DNA of 37,623 nucleotides, taken from the NCBI GenBank assembly GCA_964632995.1, contig CAZWDL010000071.1, positions 1-37,623 of the forward strand, given 5' to 3'. Below, one piece after another: positions 1 through 7,183 of the stretch. Source of the DNA: CAZWDL01 sp964632995. Lineage in GTDB: Bacteria > Bacteroidota > Bacteroidia > Chitinophagales > Saprospiraceae. The notes beneath the pieces were generated by a model that saw only the letters and a list, made by a program, of their open reading frames with translations, did no database searches and was not told where the DNA came from. The translations under genes were made by a program, and so were the position numbers. Every line of letters starts with the position of its first letter. The stretch's first letter is position 1.

Positions 1-45
1 CAAAATGCCCATCCCAAAACACGAAAGAACTTAATTTACAGTGTA

Positions 46-61
46 CTTAGCGACGAGCAAT
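46..61. repeat. 16-bp direct repeat, left copy
   Basis: The sequence CTTAGCGACGAGCAAT occurs here and again, base for base, at 213-228. The two copies bracket the imperfect palindrome at 69-194. A direct repeat of this length on both sides of a palindrome could be a target-site duplication or part of a dispersed repeat. Which one it is cannot be decided from a single locus. Confidence 0.75.
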
Positions 62-68
62 CAATAAC

Positions 69-194
69 TGTCGGGTTTTCTAGGAGCGCTTTTTCCTTTA
101 TCCGGCGTTGATGAACCGCCTCCCTTAGCGCTGCTAAGGTCGGGAACCTTCGCCTCGGCTAAAGAAAAAATCACTTGCCTATCTAAACCCGACA
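69..194. repeat. Long imperfect palindrome (candidate MITE- or REP-like element)
   Basis: The outer arms TGTCGGGTTT (69-78) and AAACCCGACA (185-194) are perfect inverted repeats. Further in, a T-rich block near 91-105 (TTTTTCCTTTATCCG) pairs imperfectly with CGGCTAAAGAAAAAA near 156-170. The centre is a perfect hairpin, CCTTAGC / GCT / GCTAAGG at 123-139. The two ~61-nt halves therefore pair along most of their length, giving a cruciform or a long structured RNA. There is no open reading frame of note inside. It could be a non-autonomous mobile repeat, a structured leader or terminator region for the gene at 239, or an uncharacterised RNA. Confidence 0.65.
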
Positions 195-212
195 CTTATT
201 AATCGCCCATCG

Positions 213-228
213 CTTAGCGACGAGCAAT
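213..228. repeat. 16-bp direct repeat, right copy
   Basis: This is an exact second copy of CTTAGCGACGAGCAAT, 167 bp downstream of the first. It ends 10 bp before the start codon of the NlpC/P60 lipoprotein gene, so it also occupies the position expected for that gene's leader. Confidence 0.75.
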
Positions 229-238
229 TAACCCAGTA

Positions 239-763
239 ATGATGACTAGAAATTGGATACTCCCCTTCTCCCTGTTGTGTATCGTTTTATTCACTACGCA
301 GTGCGCGCTTTTCCGCCCCGTGGAAGAAAAGCCCCGCGACGGCAATAGCCGGCCCGGATATAACAAAGAAGACCTTTTCCGTCAGGATATCGTCTCCTAC
401 GCCAAACAGTTTGCCGGTATAGAATACAAGTATGCCGGCACCAGCCCCAAAACGGGCTTCGACTGCTCAGGATTCACCTCCTACGTTATGAATAATTTTA
501 ACATTGAGCTGCCTCACCGCTCCGCTGACCAGGAAAACCAAGGCAAAAAAATTAAAGTAGCCGAGGCACAGCCCGGGGACCTCATCTTTTACCGCCGCGG
601 TTCATTGGGTAAAGTGTTTCACGTCTCCCTGGTCGTTTCCAACAACCGGGAAGGCATCACCGTCATCCATAGCGTTTCGCGGGGAGTAGTGGTTGAAAAC
701 ATCAGCACCTCCAGTTACTGGAAACCTAAAATATCCTCGGCGCGTAACGTGATCTCCCGATAA
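239..763 (+). CDS. NlpC/P60-family cell-wall hydrolase, probable lipoprotein
   Basis: A 174-residue protein of the NlpC/P60 (C40) cysteine peptidase family, whose members usually cleave the D-Glu-to-diamino-acid bond in peptidoglycan stem peptides. The N-terminus is a hydrophobic signal followed by Cys22 in a TTQC context, a plausible but non-ideal lipobox, so outer-membrane anchoring is likely. The catalytic domain covers about residues 48-170. The nucleophile is Cys76 in FDCSGF, His128 lies in VFHVSLV, and His144 in VIHSV is the likely third residue. The QPGDLIFY segment at 111-118 is typical of the family. Two ATG codons stand in tandem at 239 and 242 and either could be used. No Shine-Dalgarno sequence is visible, which is common in Bacteroidota. 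It precedes adk by 66 bp. Confidence 0.9.
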   Translation: MMTRNWILPFSLLCIVLFTTQCALFRPVEEKPRDGNSRPGYNKEDLFRQDIVSYAKQFAGIEYKYAGTSPKTGFDCSGFTSYVMNNFNIELPHRSADQENQGKKIKVAEAQPGDLIFYRRGSLGKVFHVSLVVSNNREGITVIHSVSRGVVVENISTSSYWKPKISSARNVISR

Positions 764-829
764 CTATATAGTCTGCCTCTTTTTCCCTATTTTCGCAAAC
801 CGATACGGACGAACCAACTCATTTTGAAT

Positions 830-1405
830 ATGATCAATATTATCCTATTCGGCCCTCCCGGGTCGGGAAAGGGCACGCAGGCTGCGAAACTGGTAGAAAA
901 ATACGATTTACTCCACATCTCCACCGGCGATCTTTTCCGCCACGAAATGGGCAACGATACGCCGCTGGGTAAAAAAGCCAAGGGCTATATCCAAAAAGGG
1001 GAACTGGTCCCCGACGAAGTGACGGTCGGCATGCTGCGCAACAAGGTAGAAGCCAATCCGGACGTGCCGGGCTATATCTTTGACGGCTTCCCCCGTACCG
1101 TGGCACAGGCCGAAGCACTGGATGACCTGCTGGAAGAAATGGACACCGAAGTATCAGAACTCATTATGCTCGATGTACCCGACGATGAAATCGTCAAGCG
1201 CATCCTGCAGCGCGGAAAAACCAGCGGCCGCGCCGACGACACCGATGAGACTATCATCCGCAACCGGATCCAGGTATTTAAAAATGAAACCACCCCCGTC
1301 TTTGAATACTACCAGCGTAAGGGAAAAGCGGTGCGCGTCAACGGCGTGGGCGATATTGAAGAAATCTTCGAGCGGCTCTGCCGGGAAATCGAACGCCTGA
1401 AGTAG
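830..1405 (+). CDS. adk: Adenylate kinase
   Basis: This 191-residue enzyme interconverts ATP + AMP and 2 ADP in the cytoplasm. The P-loop GPPGSGKGT sits at residues 8-16, the AMP-binding segment DGFPRT is near residues 83-88, and LID arginines occur in GRADD. The LID is the short form without the four-cysteine zinc motif of long bacterial adenylate kinases. I chose the ATG at 830 because it gives the usual MINIILFGPPG opening; an in-frame TTG at 824 would add only two residues. A strong hairpin terminator follows at 1438-1475, so adk is probably the end of a transcript that may include the upstream hydrolase gene. Confidence 0.97.
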   Translation: MINIILFGPPGSGKGTQAAKLVEKYDLLHISTGDLFRHEMGNDTPLGKKAKGYIQKGELVPDEVTVGMLRNKVEANPDVPGYIFDGFPRTVAQAEALDDLLEEMDTEVSELIMLDVPDDEIVKRILQRGKTSGRADDTDETIIRNRIQVFKNETTPVFEYYQRKGKAVRVNGVGDIEEIFERLCREIERLK

Positions 1406-1437
1406 TTGCTACTGAACTATTTACACCACCCAACTGT

Positions 1438-1475
1438 AAATGTCATTGCACGAATGCGTGTAATGACATTTTTGT
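1438..1475 (+). terminator. Rho-independent terminator after adk
   Basis: The arm AATGTCATTGCAC (1439-1451) pairs with GTGTAATGACATT (1458-1470) across a six-base loop, with one G-U wobble. A run of T follows immediately. It begins 33 bp after the adk stop codon. Confidence 0.85.
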
Positions 1476-1524
1476 ATAAAAAATTTGAGAGATCGGAGGA
1501 TTGTGTCCCCCTAAAAAAGACCCC

Positions 1525-1544
1525 TGACGCCGGAAAAGGCGTCA
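1525..1544 (+). other. Small hairpin in the obg leader
   Basis: TGACGCC (1525-1531) and GGCGTCA (1538-1544) form a perfect 7-bp stem with a GGAAAA loop. No T-tract follows, so this is probably not a terminator. It lies about 60 bp upstream of the obg start codon, and its role is unknown. Confidence 0.4.
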
Positions 1545-1605
1545 AAGTAAAGAACCGGCCCACACCCTCCTCCTTCCCCGAACAGTATCACCACAAATCA
1601 ATAAA

Positions 1606-2619
1606 ATGGCCGAACAAAACTTCGTCGACTACGTCAAAATATGCTGCCGCTCCGGTCACGGCGGCGCCGGCGCCGTCCACTTTCACCGCGGCCCCTTTGA
1701 CCCCAAAGGCGGCCCCGACGGCGGCAACGGCGGCCGCGGAGGGCACGTCATCCTGCGCGGCAACCGCAACGTCTGGACCTTACTCGCACTCAAATACCGC
1801 AAGCACGTCATCGCCGGCAAAGGCGGCAAAGGCAACAAAAACAACATGACCGGAGCCGACGGCGATGATGTCATCCTCGATGTCCCCCTGGGTACTGTCG
1901 CCAAAGACGCCGAAACCGGAGAGATACACTTCGAGATCACCAAACACGAGGAGGAGCACATCATCGTCCCCGGCGGCCGCGGCGGCAAGGGCAATGCTCA
2001 TTTTAAATCCTCTACCCACCAGTCGCCCCGCTTCGCCCAGCCCGGCGAACCCGGGCGGGAAGAATGGAAAATCCTGGAACTGAAAGTACTGGCGGACGTG
2101 GGCCTCGTCGGCTTCCCCAATGCCGGTAAATCCACCCTGCTTTCCGTCATTACCGCCGCCAAACCCAAAATCGCCAATTACCCCTTCACCACCCTGGTTC
2201 CTAACCTGGGCATCGTCTCCTACCGCGATACCCGCTCTTTCGTCATGGCCGATATTCCGGGCATCATCGAACAGGCCCACGAGGGCAAAGGACTCGGCCA
2301 CCGCTTCCTGCGCCACATCGAACGCAACGCCTCCCTCCTGTTTATGATCCCCTGCGATACCGACAATATTAAAAAGGAGTACGAGGTGCTGCTCAACGAA
2401 CTGCAGATGTACAACCCGGAACTGCTCGACAAACCACGATTGCTCGCCATCACCAAAAGCGATCTCATCGACGAAGAACTCAAAGAATTGCTGAAACCGG
2501 AATTGCCGGAAGGAATCCCCTGCCTGTTTATCTCCGCCGTCGCCCAAACCGGCCTTACGGAACTCAAAGACCGGCTCTGGGAAATGATTCAACGGCCGGC
2601 AGTGGAAGAGGAAGCTTGA
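1606..2619 (+). CDS. obg: Obg family GTPase (ribosome-associated)
   Basis: A 337-residue GTPase of the Obg/CgtA family, known for roles in 50S ribosome assembly and stress signalling. Residues 1-160 form the glycine-rich Obg fold, with repeats such as GGPDGGNGGRGG. The G domain follows: G1 GFPNAGKST near 169-177, G3 DIPGI, and G4 TKSD. There is no C-terminal OCT domain, and the protein ends shortly after the G domain, as in short Obg proteins. The ATG at 1606 gives the expected start with FVDYVKI a few residues in. The gene ends three bases before a shared bidirectional terminator facing nadC. Confidence 0.96.
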   Translation: MAEQNFVDYVKICCRSGHGGAGAVHFHRGPFDPKGGPDGGNGGRGGHVILRGNRNVWTLLALKYRKHVIAGKGGKGNKNNMTGADGDDVILDVPLGTVAKDAETGEIHFEITKHEEEHIIVPGGRGGKGNAHFKSSTHQSPRFAQPGEPGREEWKILELKVLADVGLVGFPNAGKSTLLSVITAAKPKIANYPFTTLVPNLGIVSYRDTRSFVMADIPGIIEQAHEGKGLGHRFLRHIERNASLLFMIPCDTDNIKKEYEVLLNELQMYNPELLDKPRLLAITKSDLIDEELKELLKPELPEGIPCLFISAVAQTGLTELKDRLWEMIQRPAVEEEA

Positions 2620-2621
2620 AA

Positions 2622-2657
2622 AAACAGGAGAAACATTTTCGAATGTTTCTCCTGTTT
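2622..2657. terminator. Bidirectional terminator between obg and nadC
   Basis: A perfect 16-bp stem (2622-2637 with 2642-2657) closes on a TTCG tetraloop. The minus-strand product runs into a T-tract (the A run at 2619-2625 on the plus strand), which makes it a strong terminator for nadC. On the plus strand the stem itself ends in TTT. It fills the whole 39-bp gap between the two convergent genes. Confidence 0.9.
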
Positions 2658-2658
2658 C

Positions 2659-3534
2659 CTATTTCTTGTTTTTCAAAACCTTCAGGCTCAGGTCAAGGCT
2701 GGTGGCCGAATGGGTGAGAGCGCCGACCGAGATAAAGTCAACCCCCGTTTTAGCTACTTCGCGTATGCTGTGGATGTTGACGCCGCCGGAAGCCTCGGTC
2801 TGAAAGCGCCCGCGGATGGTGGCGACGGCTTCCCTGAGCAGCGGCAGCTCAAAGTTATCGAGCATGATGCGGGTGACTTTGCCCACCCTCAGCACTTCGT
2901 GCAGTTCGACCAGGTTCCGCACTTCAACGGTGACGCCCAGATCTTCCAGCCCATTTTCCCTCCGGTAAACTTCCACGCGCTCGATAGCCTGCGTGATGCC
3001 GCCGCAGGCATCGATGTGATTGTCCTTGATCATAAACCAGTCGTACAGGCCGTTGCGATAGTTTTTGCAGCCTCCAAGGTCCACGGCCCATTTTTCGAGA
3101 AAGCGAATCAGGGGGGTAGTCTTCCGGGTATCAAGAATGGTGACGGGCAGGTCTTCAATTTCAAATTTGTAGCGATTGCTGAGGGTCGCGATGCCGCTCA
3201 TGCGCTGCATGGTGTTGAGCAGCAGCCGTTCTCCCTGAAGCAAGGCGCGGGTATTACAGGACACTTCAAAGACGATATCCCCGTAGCTGACCGCTTGGCC
3301 GTCCTCCGTACGGATATCGATCTGCGCAGCCGGATCAACGCGCAGCAGGATCTGGCGGGCCATCTCTACACCGGCTATCATCCCCGGATCCTTAACGATC
3401 AGGTGGGCCGTACTCTGCGAATCGGCCGGAATACAGGCCAGGGAGGTGTGGTCTCCCTCTCCTATATCCTCGCGCAACGCGCGCTCAATGAATTCGTCGA
3501 TAAGAGGCTGGGATATTCGTGTCGCTTGCTCCAT
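2659..3534 (-). CDS. nadC: Nicotinate-nucleotide pyrophosphorylase (carboxylating)
   Basis: A 291-residue quinolinate phosphoribosyltransferase. It converts quinolinate and PRPP to nicotinate mononucleotide, CO2 and pyrophosphate, the third step of de novo NAD synthesis. The N-terminal half is the four-helix/sandwich domain, and the barrel begins near residue 115. The signature DTRKTTP at about 135-141 supplies the substrate-binding Arg and Lys. Further family signatures are GGCKNYRNGL, the IKDNH motif, and SGGVN near the C-terminus. Length is normal. No nadA or nadB is nearby. The neighbouring beta-barrel gene upstream is on the same strand but 143 bp away, so co-transcription is possible but not shown. 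Confidence 0.96.
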   Translation of the reverse strand: MEQATRISQPLIDEFIERALREDIGEGDHTSLACIPADSQSTAHLIVKDPGMIAGVEMARQILLRVDPAAQIDIRTEDGQAVSYGDIVFEVSCNTRALLQGERLLLNTMQRMSGIATLSNRYKFEIEDLPVTILDTRKTTPLIRFLEKWAVDLGGCKNYRNGLYDWFMIKDNHIDACGGITQAIERVEVYRRENGLEDLGVTVEVRNLVELHEVLRVGKVTRIMLDNFELPLLREAVATIRGRFQTEASGGVNIHSIREVAKTGVDFISVGALTHSATSLDLSLKVLKNKK

Positions 3535-3677
3535 ATGTGTTTATTCAGGCTTAAAGATAAATTACCCCTGTGGATTTTGGAATTTTTCCGGATCAAATTC
3601 CGGGGACAGCGTTTTGTAGCGGCGGGGCTTATAAGTTTGACCGTAAATATTAAGGGGCCGGAGAAACTTGTGCCTCC

Positions 3678-4436
3678 TCAAAACATAATTCCAAGGCGGA
3701 TAATGAGATTAGTGTTTTTACCGGTAGAATTGTCCTGCCGGTTGAGCTGACCGGTATCCGGAGATTCCACAGGATCGCCGTCCTGGGTCACGTCGGTAAA
3801 GCCGGCCTGTATGCCCAGTCCGCCCACCAGCGATGTATTTTCAGAAATGCTGTACTCCGCTCCCACGTTGAGCCCGTAGGAAAGGTTAATCGAATTCACT
3901 TCTTTTTTGATGTTGACCTTTTCTGCATCATTTCCGACGCCGCGCCCCTCCACGGAACCGTTGGCCTGGGTTTTTATCCCCAAAGTGAGCATGGGCTCCA
4001 GAAAGTAACTAGTATAGCCGAAATCGCGGGTAGACATCTTGAGGCCGAAAGGAATTTCCAGGTATTGGATTTTGTACTGAAGCTTAACGCCTTCCGGAAG
4101 TTTATAACACATGGCGGTGCTGTCGTAGAAGCTTTGAGATAAGCCCAGGTCGGAACGGTTCCAGTAACAACCGGCTCTTTCGTGCTGCAAAGTACCTCCG
4201 TGACTAAAGGCGAAACCGATGCCGCTGGTGAAAGCGTAATTATCCGCAAAGTAAAATTCGCCAATCATGCCGATTTTTATCCCCAGGTTGGTGCCGCTGG
4301 AATTGATCCGGTTGGTGTTGGCCGTCATCCAGGAGAAGGTAGGACTCAGCTGGAAACCGAAGCGCAGAGGCTCCTCCTGAGCCGTAGCCGTAAGGGCAAA
4401 AGTGAAAAAAGCGAGGAGAACAACAATTTTTTTCAT
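3678..4436 (-). CDS. Outer-membrane beta-barrel protein (PorT/OMP_b-brl_2-like)
   Basis: This 252-residue protein has a clear signal peptide, MKKIVVLLAFFTFALTATAQ, which decides the start at 4436. A longer reading from 4508 adds 24 charged residues before the signal and is unlikely. AAAGGA lies just upstream of the chosen ATG. The mature part alternates polar and aromatic or hydrophobic residues and contains YKIQYLEIPFGLK, which resembles the small barrel proteins often labelled PorT-family. It ends in IIRLGIMF, with the terminal aromatic residue expected for insertion by BamA. Two cysteines in a loop (AGCYW, AMCYK) could form a disulfide. I cannot tell from sequence alone whether it is the true T9SS PorT/SprT or a generic small barrel; the generic reading is safer. 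Confidence 0.8.
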   Translation of the reverse strand: MKKIVVLLAFFTFALTATAQEEPLRFGFQLSPTFSWMTANTNRINSSGTNLGIKIGMIGEFYFADNYAFTSGIGFAFSHGGTLQHERAGCYWNRSDLGLSQSFYDSTAMCYKLPEGVKLQYKIQYLEIPFGLKMSTRDFGYTSYFLEPMLTLGIKTQANGSVEGRGVGNDAEKVNIKKEVNSINLSYGLNVGAEYSISENTSLVGGLGIQAGFTDVTQDGDPVESPDTGQLNRQDNSTGKNTNLIIRLGIMF

Positions 4437-4658
4437 TAATCCTTTGTTTTTGGTGAGCGTCATTTTTATTGTTTTTTCCTTAAAGCTCCGTTGAAGGAGC
4501 AACTTCAAGCGGAGTTATACTGTTTAAACTTCGTATTTTTCTCTTTGCTTTTTGTAAATGAGAACGGAGAACAGAACGTTGCGGGTTCTACCTGATTTAT
4601 GATGCTATGGTTCCATACCGCCCCTAACAGCGATCATCAAAATATTCCCAAATTGCTT

Positions 4659-5702
4659 ATGAACAGATGTTTTTATTTTTTCTTCCTTTGCTGCCTCAGC
4701 GCAGGCACCTTTGCCTGTCAAACGGATGAAGCAGATCAGATTCCCGATGTTTCGGATATTGAAGTAGACGTAGAACTAAGAAGATTCGAACGGGATTTGT
4801 TCAGCCTGGACACGAGCAACCTGGCGGCGGAACTCGAACGGCTGGAGGCGAATTACCCGCAATTTAGTAAAATTTATTTTGATCATATTCTTCGCTCTAA
4901 AAATTCCGCTGTCGCTCCGCAGGGACATGTCGATTACGTGCGGGGATTCCTGCAGCACCCCGCCGTACGCCGGCTCTACGATACCACAATGATCGTTTAT
5001 CCCGGGCTGGAAGACATCCGGGAAGAATACAGGGAAGCCTTCCGGTTTTTCGTTCACTATTTCCCGGAACAGCCCGTACCCAGCGTGACCACTTTCATCT
5101 CTGAATATACGATCGGAGCCTTTATTTATGAAAATAATGCCCTGGGTGTAGGTCTCGATTTTTTTCTGGGGGCCGACTATCCCTACCAGCAGTACAATCC
5201 TAACAACTCCAATTTTTCAGAATACCTGGCCCGCACCTTTAACCGCGATCACCTGCTGGTCAAATCGCTGACCCCGCTCGTGGAAGACCTCCTCGGTCCG
5301 CCTCCTCCCGGCGGCCGCTTGCTCGACCTCATGGTCCATAACGGCAAAAAGCTGTACCTGCTGGACCACCTGCTGCCTCATCATCCCGACAGCGTCATCA
5401 TGGAAGTGAGCGGTGAACAAATGGGCTGGCTGCTCGATAATGAACTGGAGATCTGGGCTTACTTCCTCCAGGAGGATCTTCTCTATTCCAGCGAGTGGCA
5501 GAACATCCGTAAATTCGTAGAATACAGCCCTCACTCCCCCGGTATGCCGCCCGAAGCACCCGGAAGAACAGCCAATTTTACCGGCTGGCGCATCGTGCGA
5601 GCCTACATGCAACGGCACCCGCAGGCGAATATGCAGGACCTGATAGCACTGCGAGATGCCCAGGCTCTGCTCGACCGGTCGAGATATAAACCGGGAAGGT
5701 AG
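4659..5702 (+). CDS. gldB: GldB-like gliding-motility lipoprotein
   Basis: A 347-residue predicted lipoprotein resembling GldB, an essential gliding/T9SS-associated lipoprotein of Bacteroidota. The signal sequence ends at Cys20 (GTFAC). The ATG at 4659 was chosen because it starts the signal; an in-frame ATG at 4599 adds 20 non-signal residues. Features that recall GldB are the opening ELRRFERDLF, the central NALGVGLDFFLG, and the C-terminal TGWRIVRAYM followed by DAQALLDRSRYKP. The biochemical role of GldB is not established. Flavobacterial gldB usually has gldC nearby; no gldC is visible here. The next gene is an oxygenase 61 bp downstream. A short GGAAGTC-type repeat fragment follows the stop codon at 5704-5717. 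Confidence 0.82.
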   Translation: MNRCFYFFFLCCLSAGTFACQTDEADQIPDVSDIEVDVELRRFERDLFSLDTSNLAAELERLEANYPQFSKIYFDHILRSKNSAVAPQGHVDYVRGFLQHPAVRRLYDTTMIVYPGLEDIREEYREAFRFFVHYFPEQPVPSVTTFISEYTIGAFIYENNALGVGLDFFLGADYPYQQYNPNNSNFSEYLARTFNRDHLLVKSLTPLVEDLLGPPPPGGRLLDLMVHNGKKLYLLDHLLPHHPDSVIMEVSGEQMGWLLDNELEIWAYFLQEDLLYSSEWQNIRKFVEYSPHSPGMPPEAPGRTANFTGWRIVRAYMQRHPQANMQDLIALRDAQALLDRSRYKPGR

Positions 5703-5703
5703 G

Positions 5704-5717
5704 GGAAGTCAGAAGCC
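5704..5717 (+). repeat. Two degenerate heptamer units after gldB
   Basis: GGAAGTC followed by AGAAGCC lies one base after the gldB stop codon. On the coding strand the unit matches the GGAAGTC/GGAAGTG heptamer array that follows the sprA stop codon. Two units are too few to exclude chance. Confidence 0.3.
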
Positions 5718-5763
5718 GGGATAATGATGAAAGATCTATTTATTAAATAATGTAACTCGAACA

Positions 5764-6729
5764 ATGACCACTCAAAGAAGCATACCGGTTGTGGATTTAT
5801 CCAAATTCGTAATGGGTACGGAAGCCGAACGCGACGCTTTTGTCAAAGAGCTGGGTACGGCCTTTCAAGAGATCGGCTTTGTAGGAGTGACCAACCACGG
5901 TATTCCCAAACAGCTGATCGATGACTTTTACGCTGCCGCGAAAAAATTCTTTGCTTTGCCCGAAGAAGTAAAGCAGCGGTACGAAATTCAGGAACAGGCC
6001 GGACAGCGCGGCTACACTTCTTTCGGCGTAGAACACGCCAAACAATCGAAAGTGGCTGACCTGAAAGAATTTTTCCAGATCGGTCAGGAGCTGGAAGCCG
6101 GCGATCCGCTGCGCCGGGGCGGCAATTACCCCGACAACCTGCGCGTAAAAGAAGTGCCGGAATTTGCACAGCTGGGCATGACGCTGTACAAGGAATTTGA
6201 GCAAACGGGTGCTCAGCTCCTGCAGGCCATCGCTATCCACCTGGATCTTGGCGAAGACTACTTCGCCGATAAGATCGAACGGGGCAACAGCATCCTGCGG
6301 GCCATCCACTATCCGCCGATCACGGAAGAGCCGGCCTCGGCCATCCGGGCCGAGCAACACGAAGACATCAACCTGATCACCCTGCTGGTAGGAGCTTCCG
6401 CCGGCGGACTGCAGCTGCTGAACAAAGAAGAGGAATGGGTGCCGGTCGTGCCGGAAGAAGACGAAATCGTCATCAATGTCGGCGATATGCTGCAGCGGCT
6501 GACCAACAACTACCTCAAGTCGACCACCCACCGCGTCGTCAATCCGCCCCGGGCGGAATGGAGCGAGCCGCGACTGTCCACCCCCTTTTTCCTGCATCCC
6601 AGGAGCGATATGGACCTCAGCTGCCTGGACCGCTGTGTTGACGAGGAACATCCCTGCGCCTACGAACCGGTCACGGCCGGTGATTATTTAGAGGAAAGAC
6701 TGCGCGAGATTGGTCTAAAAAAAGCTTAA
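5764..6729 (+). CDS. 2-oxoglutarate/Fe(II)-dependent oxygenase, isopenicillin N synthase-like
   Basis: A 321-residue member of the isopenicillin N synthase-like oxygenase superfamily. The N-terminal DIOX_N region spans roughly residues 6-120, with IGFVGVTNHGIP at 37-48. The C-terminal jelly roll holds the iron ligands His199 and Asp201 (EQHEDIN) and His256 (STTHRV). Arg270 and Ser272 (RLS) are placed to bind 2-oxoglutarate. All catalytic positions are intact, so an active enzyme is expected. The substrate is unknown, and members range from antibiotic cyclases to plant-hormone oxidases. No biosynthetic genes lie beside it, so a secondary-metabolite role has no support from context. It sits between gldB and tatA on the same strand. 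Confidence 0.9.
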   Translation: MTTQRSIPVVDLSKFVMGTEAERDAFVKELGTAFQEIGFVGVTNHGIPKQLIDDFYAAAKKFFALPEEVKQRYEIQEQAGQRGYTSFGVEHAKQSKVADLKEFFQIGQELEAGDPLRRGGNYPDNLRVKEVPEFAQLGMTLYKEFEQTGAQLLQAIAIHLDLGEDYFADKIERGNSILRAIHYPPITEEPASAIRAEQHEDINLITLLVGASAGGLQLLNKEEEWVPVVPEEDEIVINVGDMLQRLTNNYLKSTTHRVVNPPRAEWSEPRLSTPFFLHPRSDMDLSCLDRCVDEEHPCAYEPVTAGDYLEERLREIGLKKA

Positions 6730-6781
6730 TTTAGTTGCTTGTGACATTAGTCTTACCCTATCTTGGGAATCTATTAAGCTT
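6722..6781. repeat. 9-bp inverted repeat between the oxygenase gene and tatA
   Basis: AAGCTTAAT (6722-6730, overlapping the oxygenase stop codon) and ATTAAGCTT (6773-6781) are perfect inverted repeats 42 bp apart. They precede the tatA promoter directly. They could be a weak terminator of the upstream gene or a regulator site; neither is proven. Confidence 0.4.
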
Positions 6782-6786
6782 GTTGT

Positions 6787-6817
6787 TTTGTTATGCTGTT
6801 ACAAAGCGCTATTTTTG
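6787..6817 (+). promoter_or_regulatory. Bacteroidota-type promoter of tatA
   Basis: TTTG (6787-6790), a 19-bp spacer, then TATTTTTG (6810-6817) match the Bacteroidota housekeeping consensus (TTG/TTTG at -33, TAnnTTTG at -7) exactly. Transcription would start near 6823, about 20 nt before the tatA ATG. Confidence 0.75.
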
Positions 6818-6841
6818 TAAAAACAATTTAAATCGTCGGTT

Positions 6842-7081
6842 ATGAAAACCATTTTGTTATTTAACTTCTTCGGACCAGAGATGCTGGTAGTGATGTTCGC
6901 TATTCTGCTGCTCTTCGGCGGCAAGAAGATCCCGGAACTGATGCGCGGCATCGGCAAAGGTATTCGCGAATTCAATTCGGCGCGATCCACACTGGAAAGC
7001 GAGCTACAGGAAGGTATGCAGGAATCTGAACGCAAACTGGAGGACAAGAAGAAGCAAGAGAGAGAATACGAGAAAGAATAA
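6842..7081 (+). CDS. tatA: Twin-arginine translocase subunit TatA/E
   Basis: A 79-residue membrane protein of the Tat system, which moves folded proteins across the cytoplasmic membrane. A short N-terminal transmembrane helix (about residues 12-26) is followed by the family hinge FGGKKIPEL and an amphipathic helix with GIGKGIREF. The charged C-terminal tail (residues 45-79, rich in Glu and Lys) is probably flexible. The glutamate inside the early helix (GPEMLVV) is typical of TatA. No tatB or tatC lies in this window, so the partner TatC must be encoded elsewhere. It has its own consensus promoter and a strong downstream hairpin, which suggests a single-gene transcript. Confidence 0.95.
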   Translation: MKTILLFNFFGPEMLVVMFAILLLFGGKKIPELMRGIGKGIREFNSARSTLESELQEGMQESERKLEDKKKQEREYEKE

Positions 7082-7135
7082 AACGACAGGCCGGCGCCTT
7101 TTATGCCGGCCCGGCGTGTTATCTTCAAAAAAGCG

Positions 7136-7167
7136 AAAGGCCAGCCGGAGGAATCCGGCTGGCCTTT
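7136..7167. terminator. Bidirectional terminator between tatA and the DUF937 gene
   Basis: A perfect 14-bp stem, 7136-7149 with 7154-7167, closes on a GGAA loop. The arms begin with AAA and end with TTT, so the hairpin can work on both strands. It stands between two convergent genes. A weaker GCCGGC repeat pair (7090-7095 and 7105-7110) precedes it. Confidence 0.85.
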
Positions 7168-7183
7168 CCTGTCCTGTTCTCTA

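Noticed and set aside
1406..1849. 147-codon frame between adk and obg
   Set aside because: It runs through the adk terminator and then overlaps obg in another frame, with Ala/Pro/Thr-rich sequence produced by the GC-rich obg start.
2710..3750. 346-codon plus-strand frame across nadC
   Set aside because: nadC on the minus strand is complete and convincing. The plus frame is a shadow and crosses the intergenic gap.
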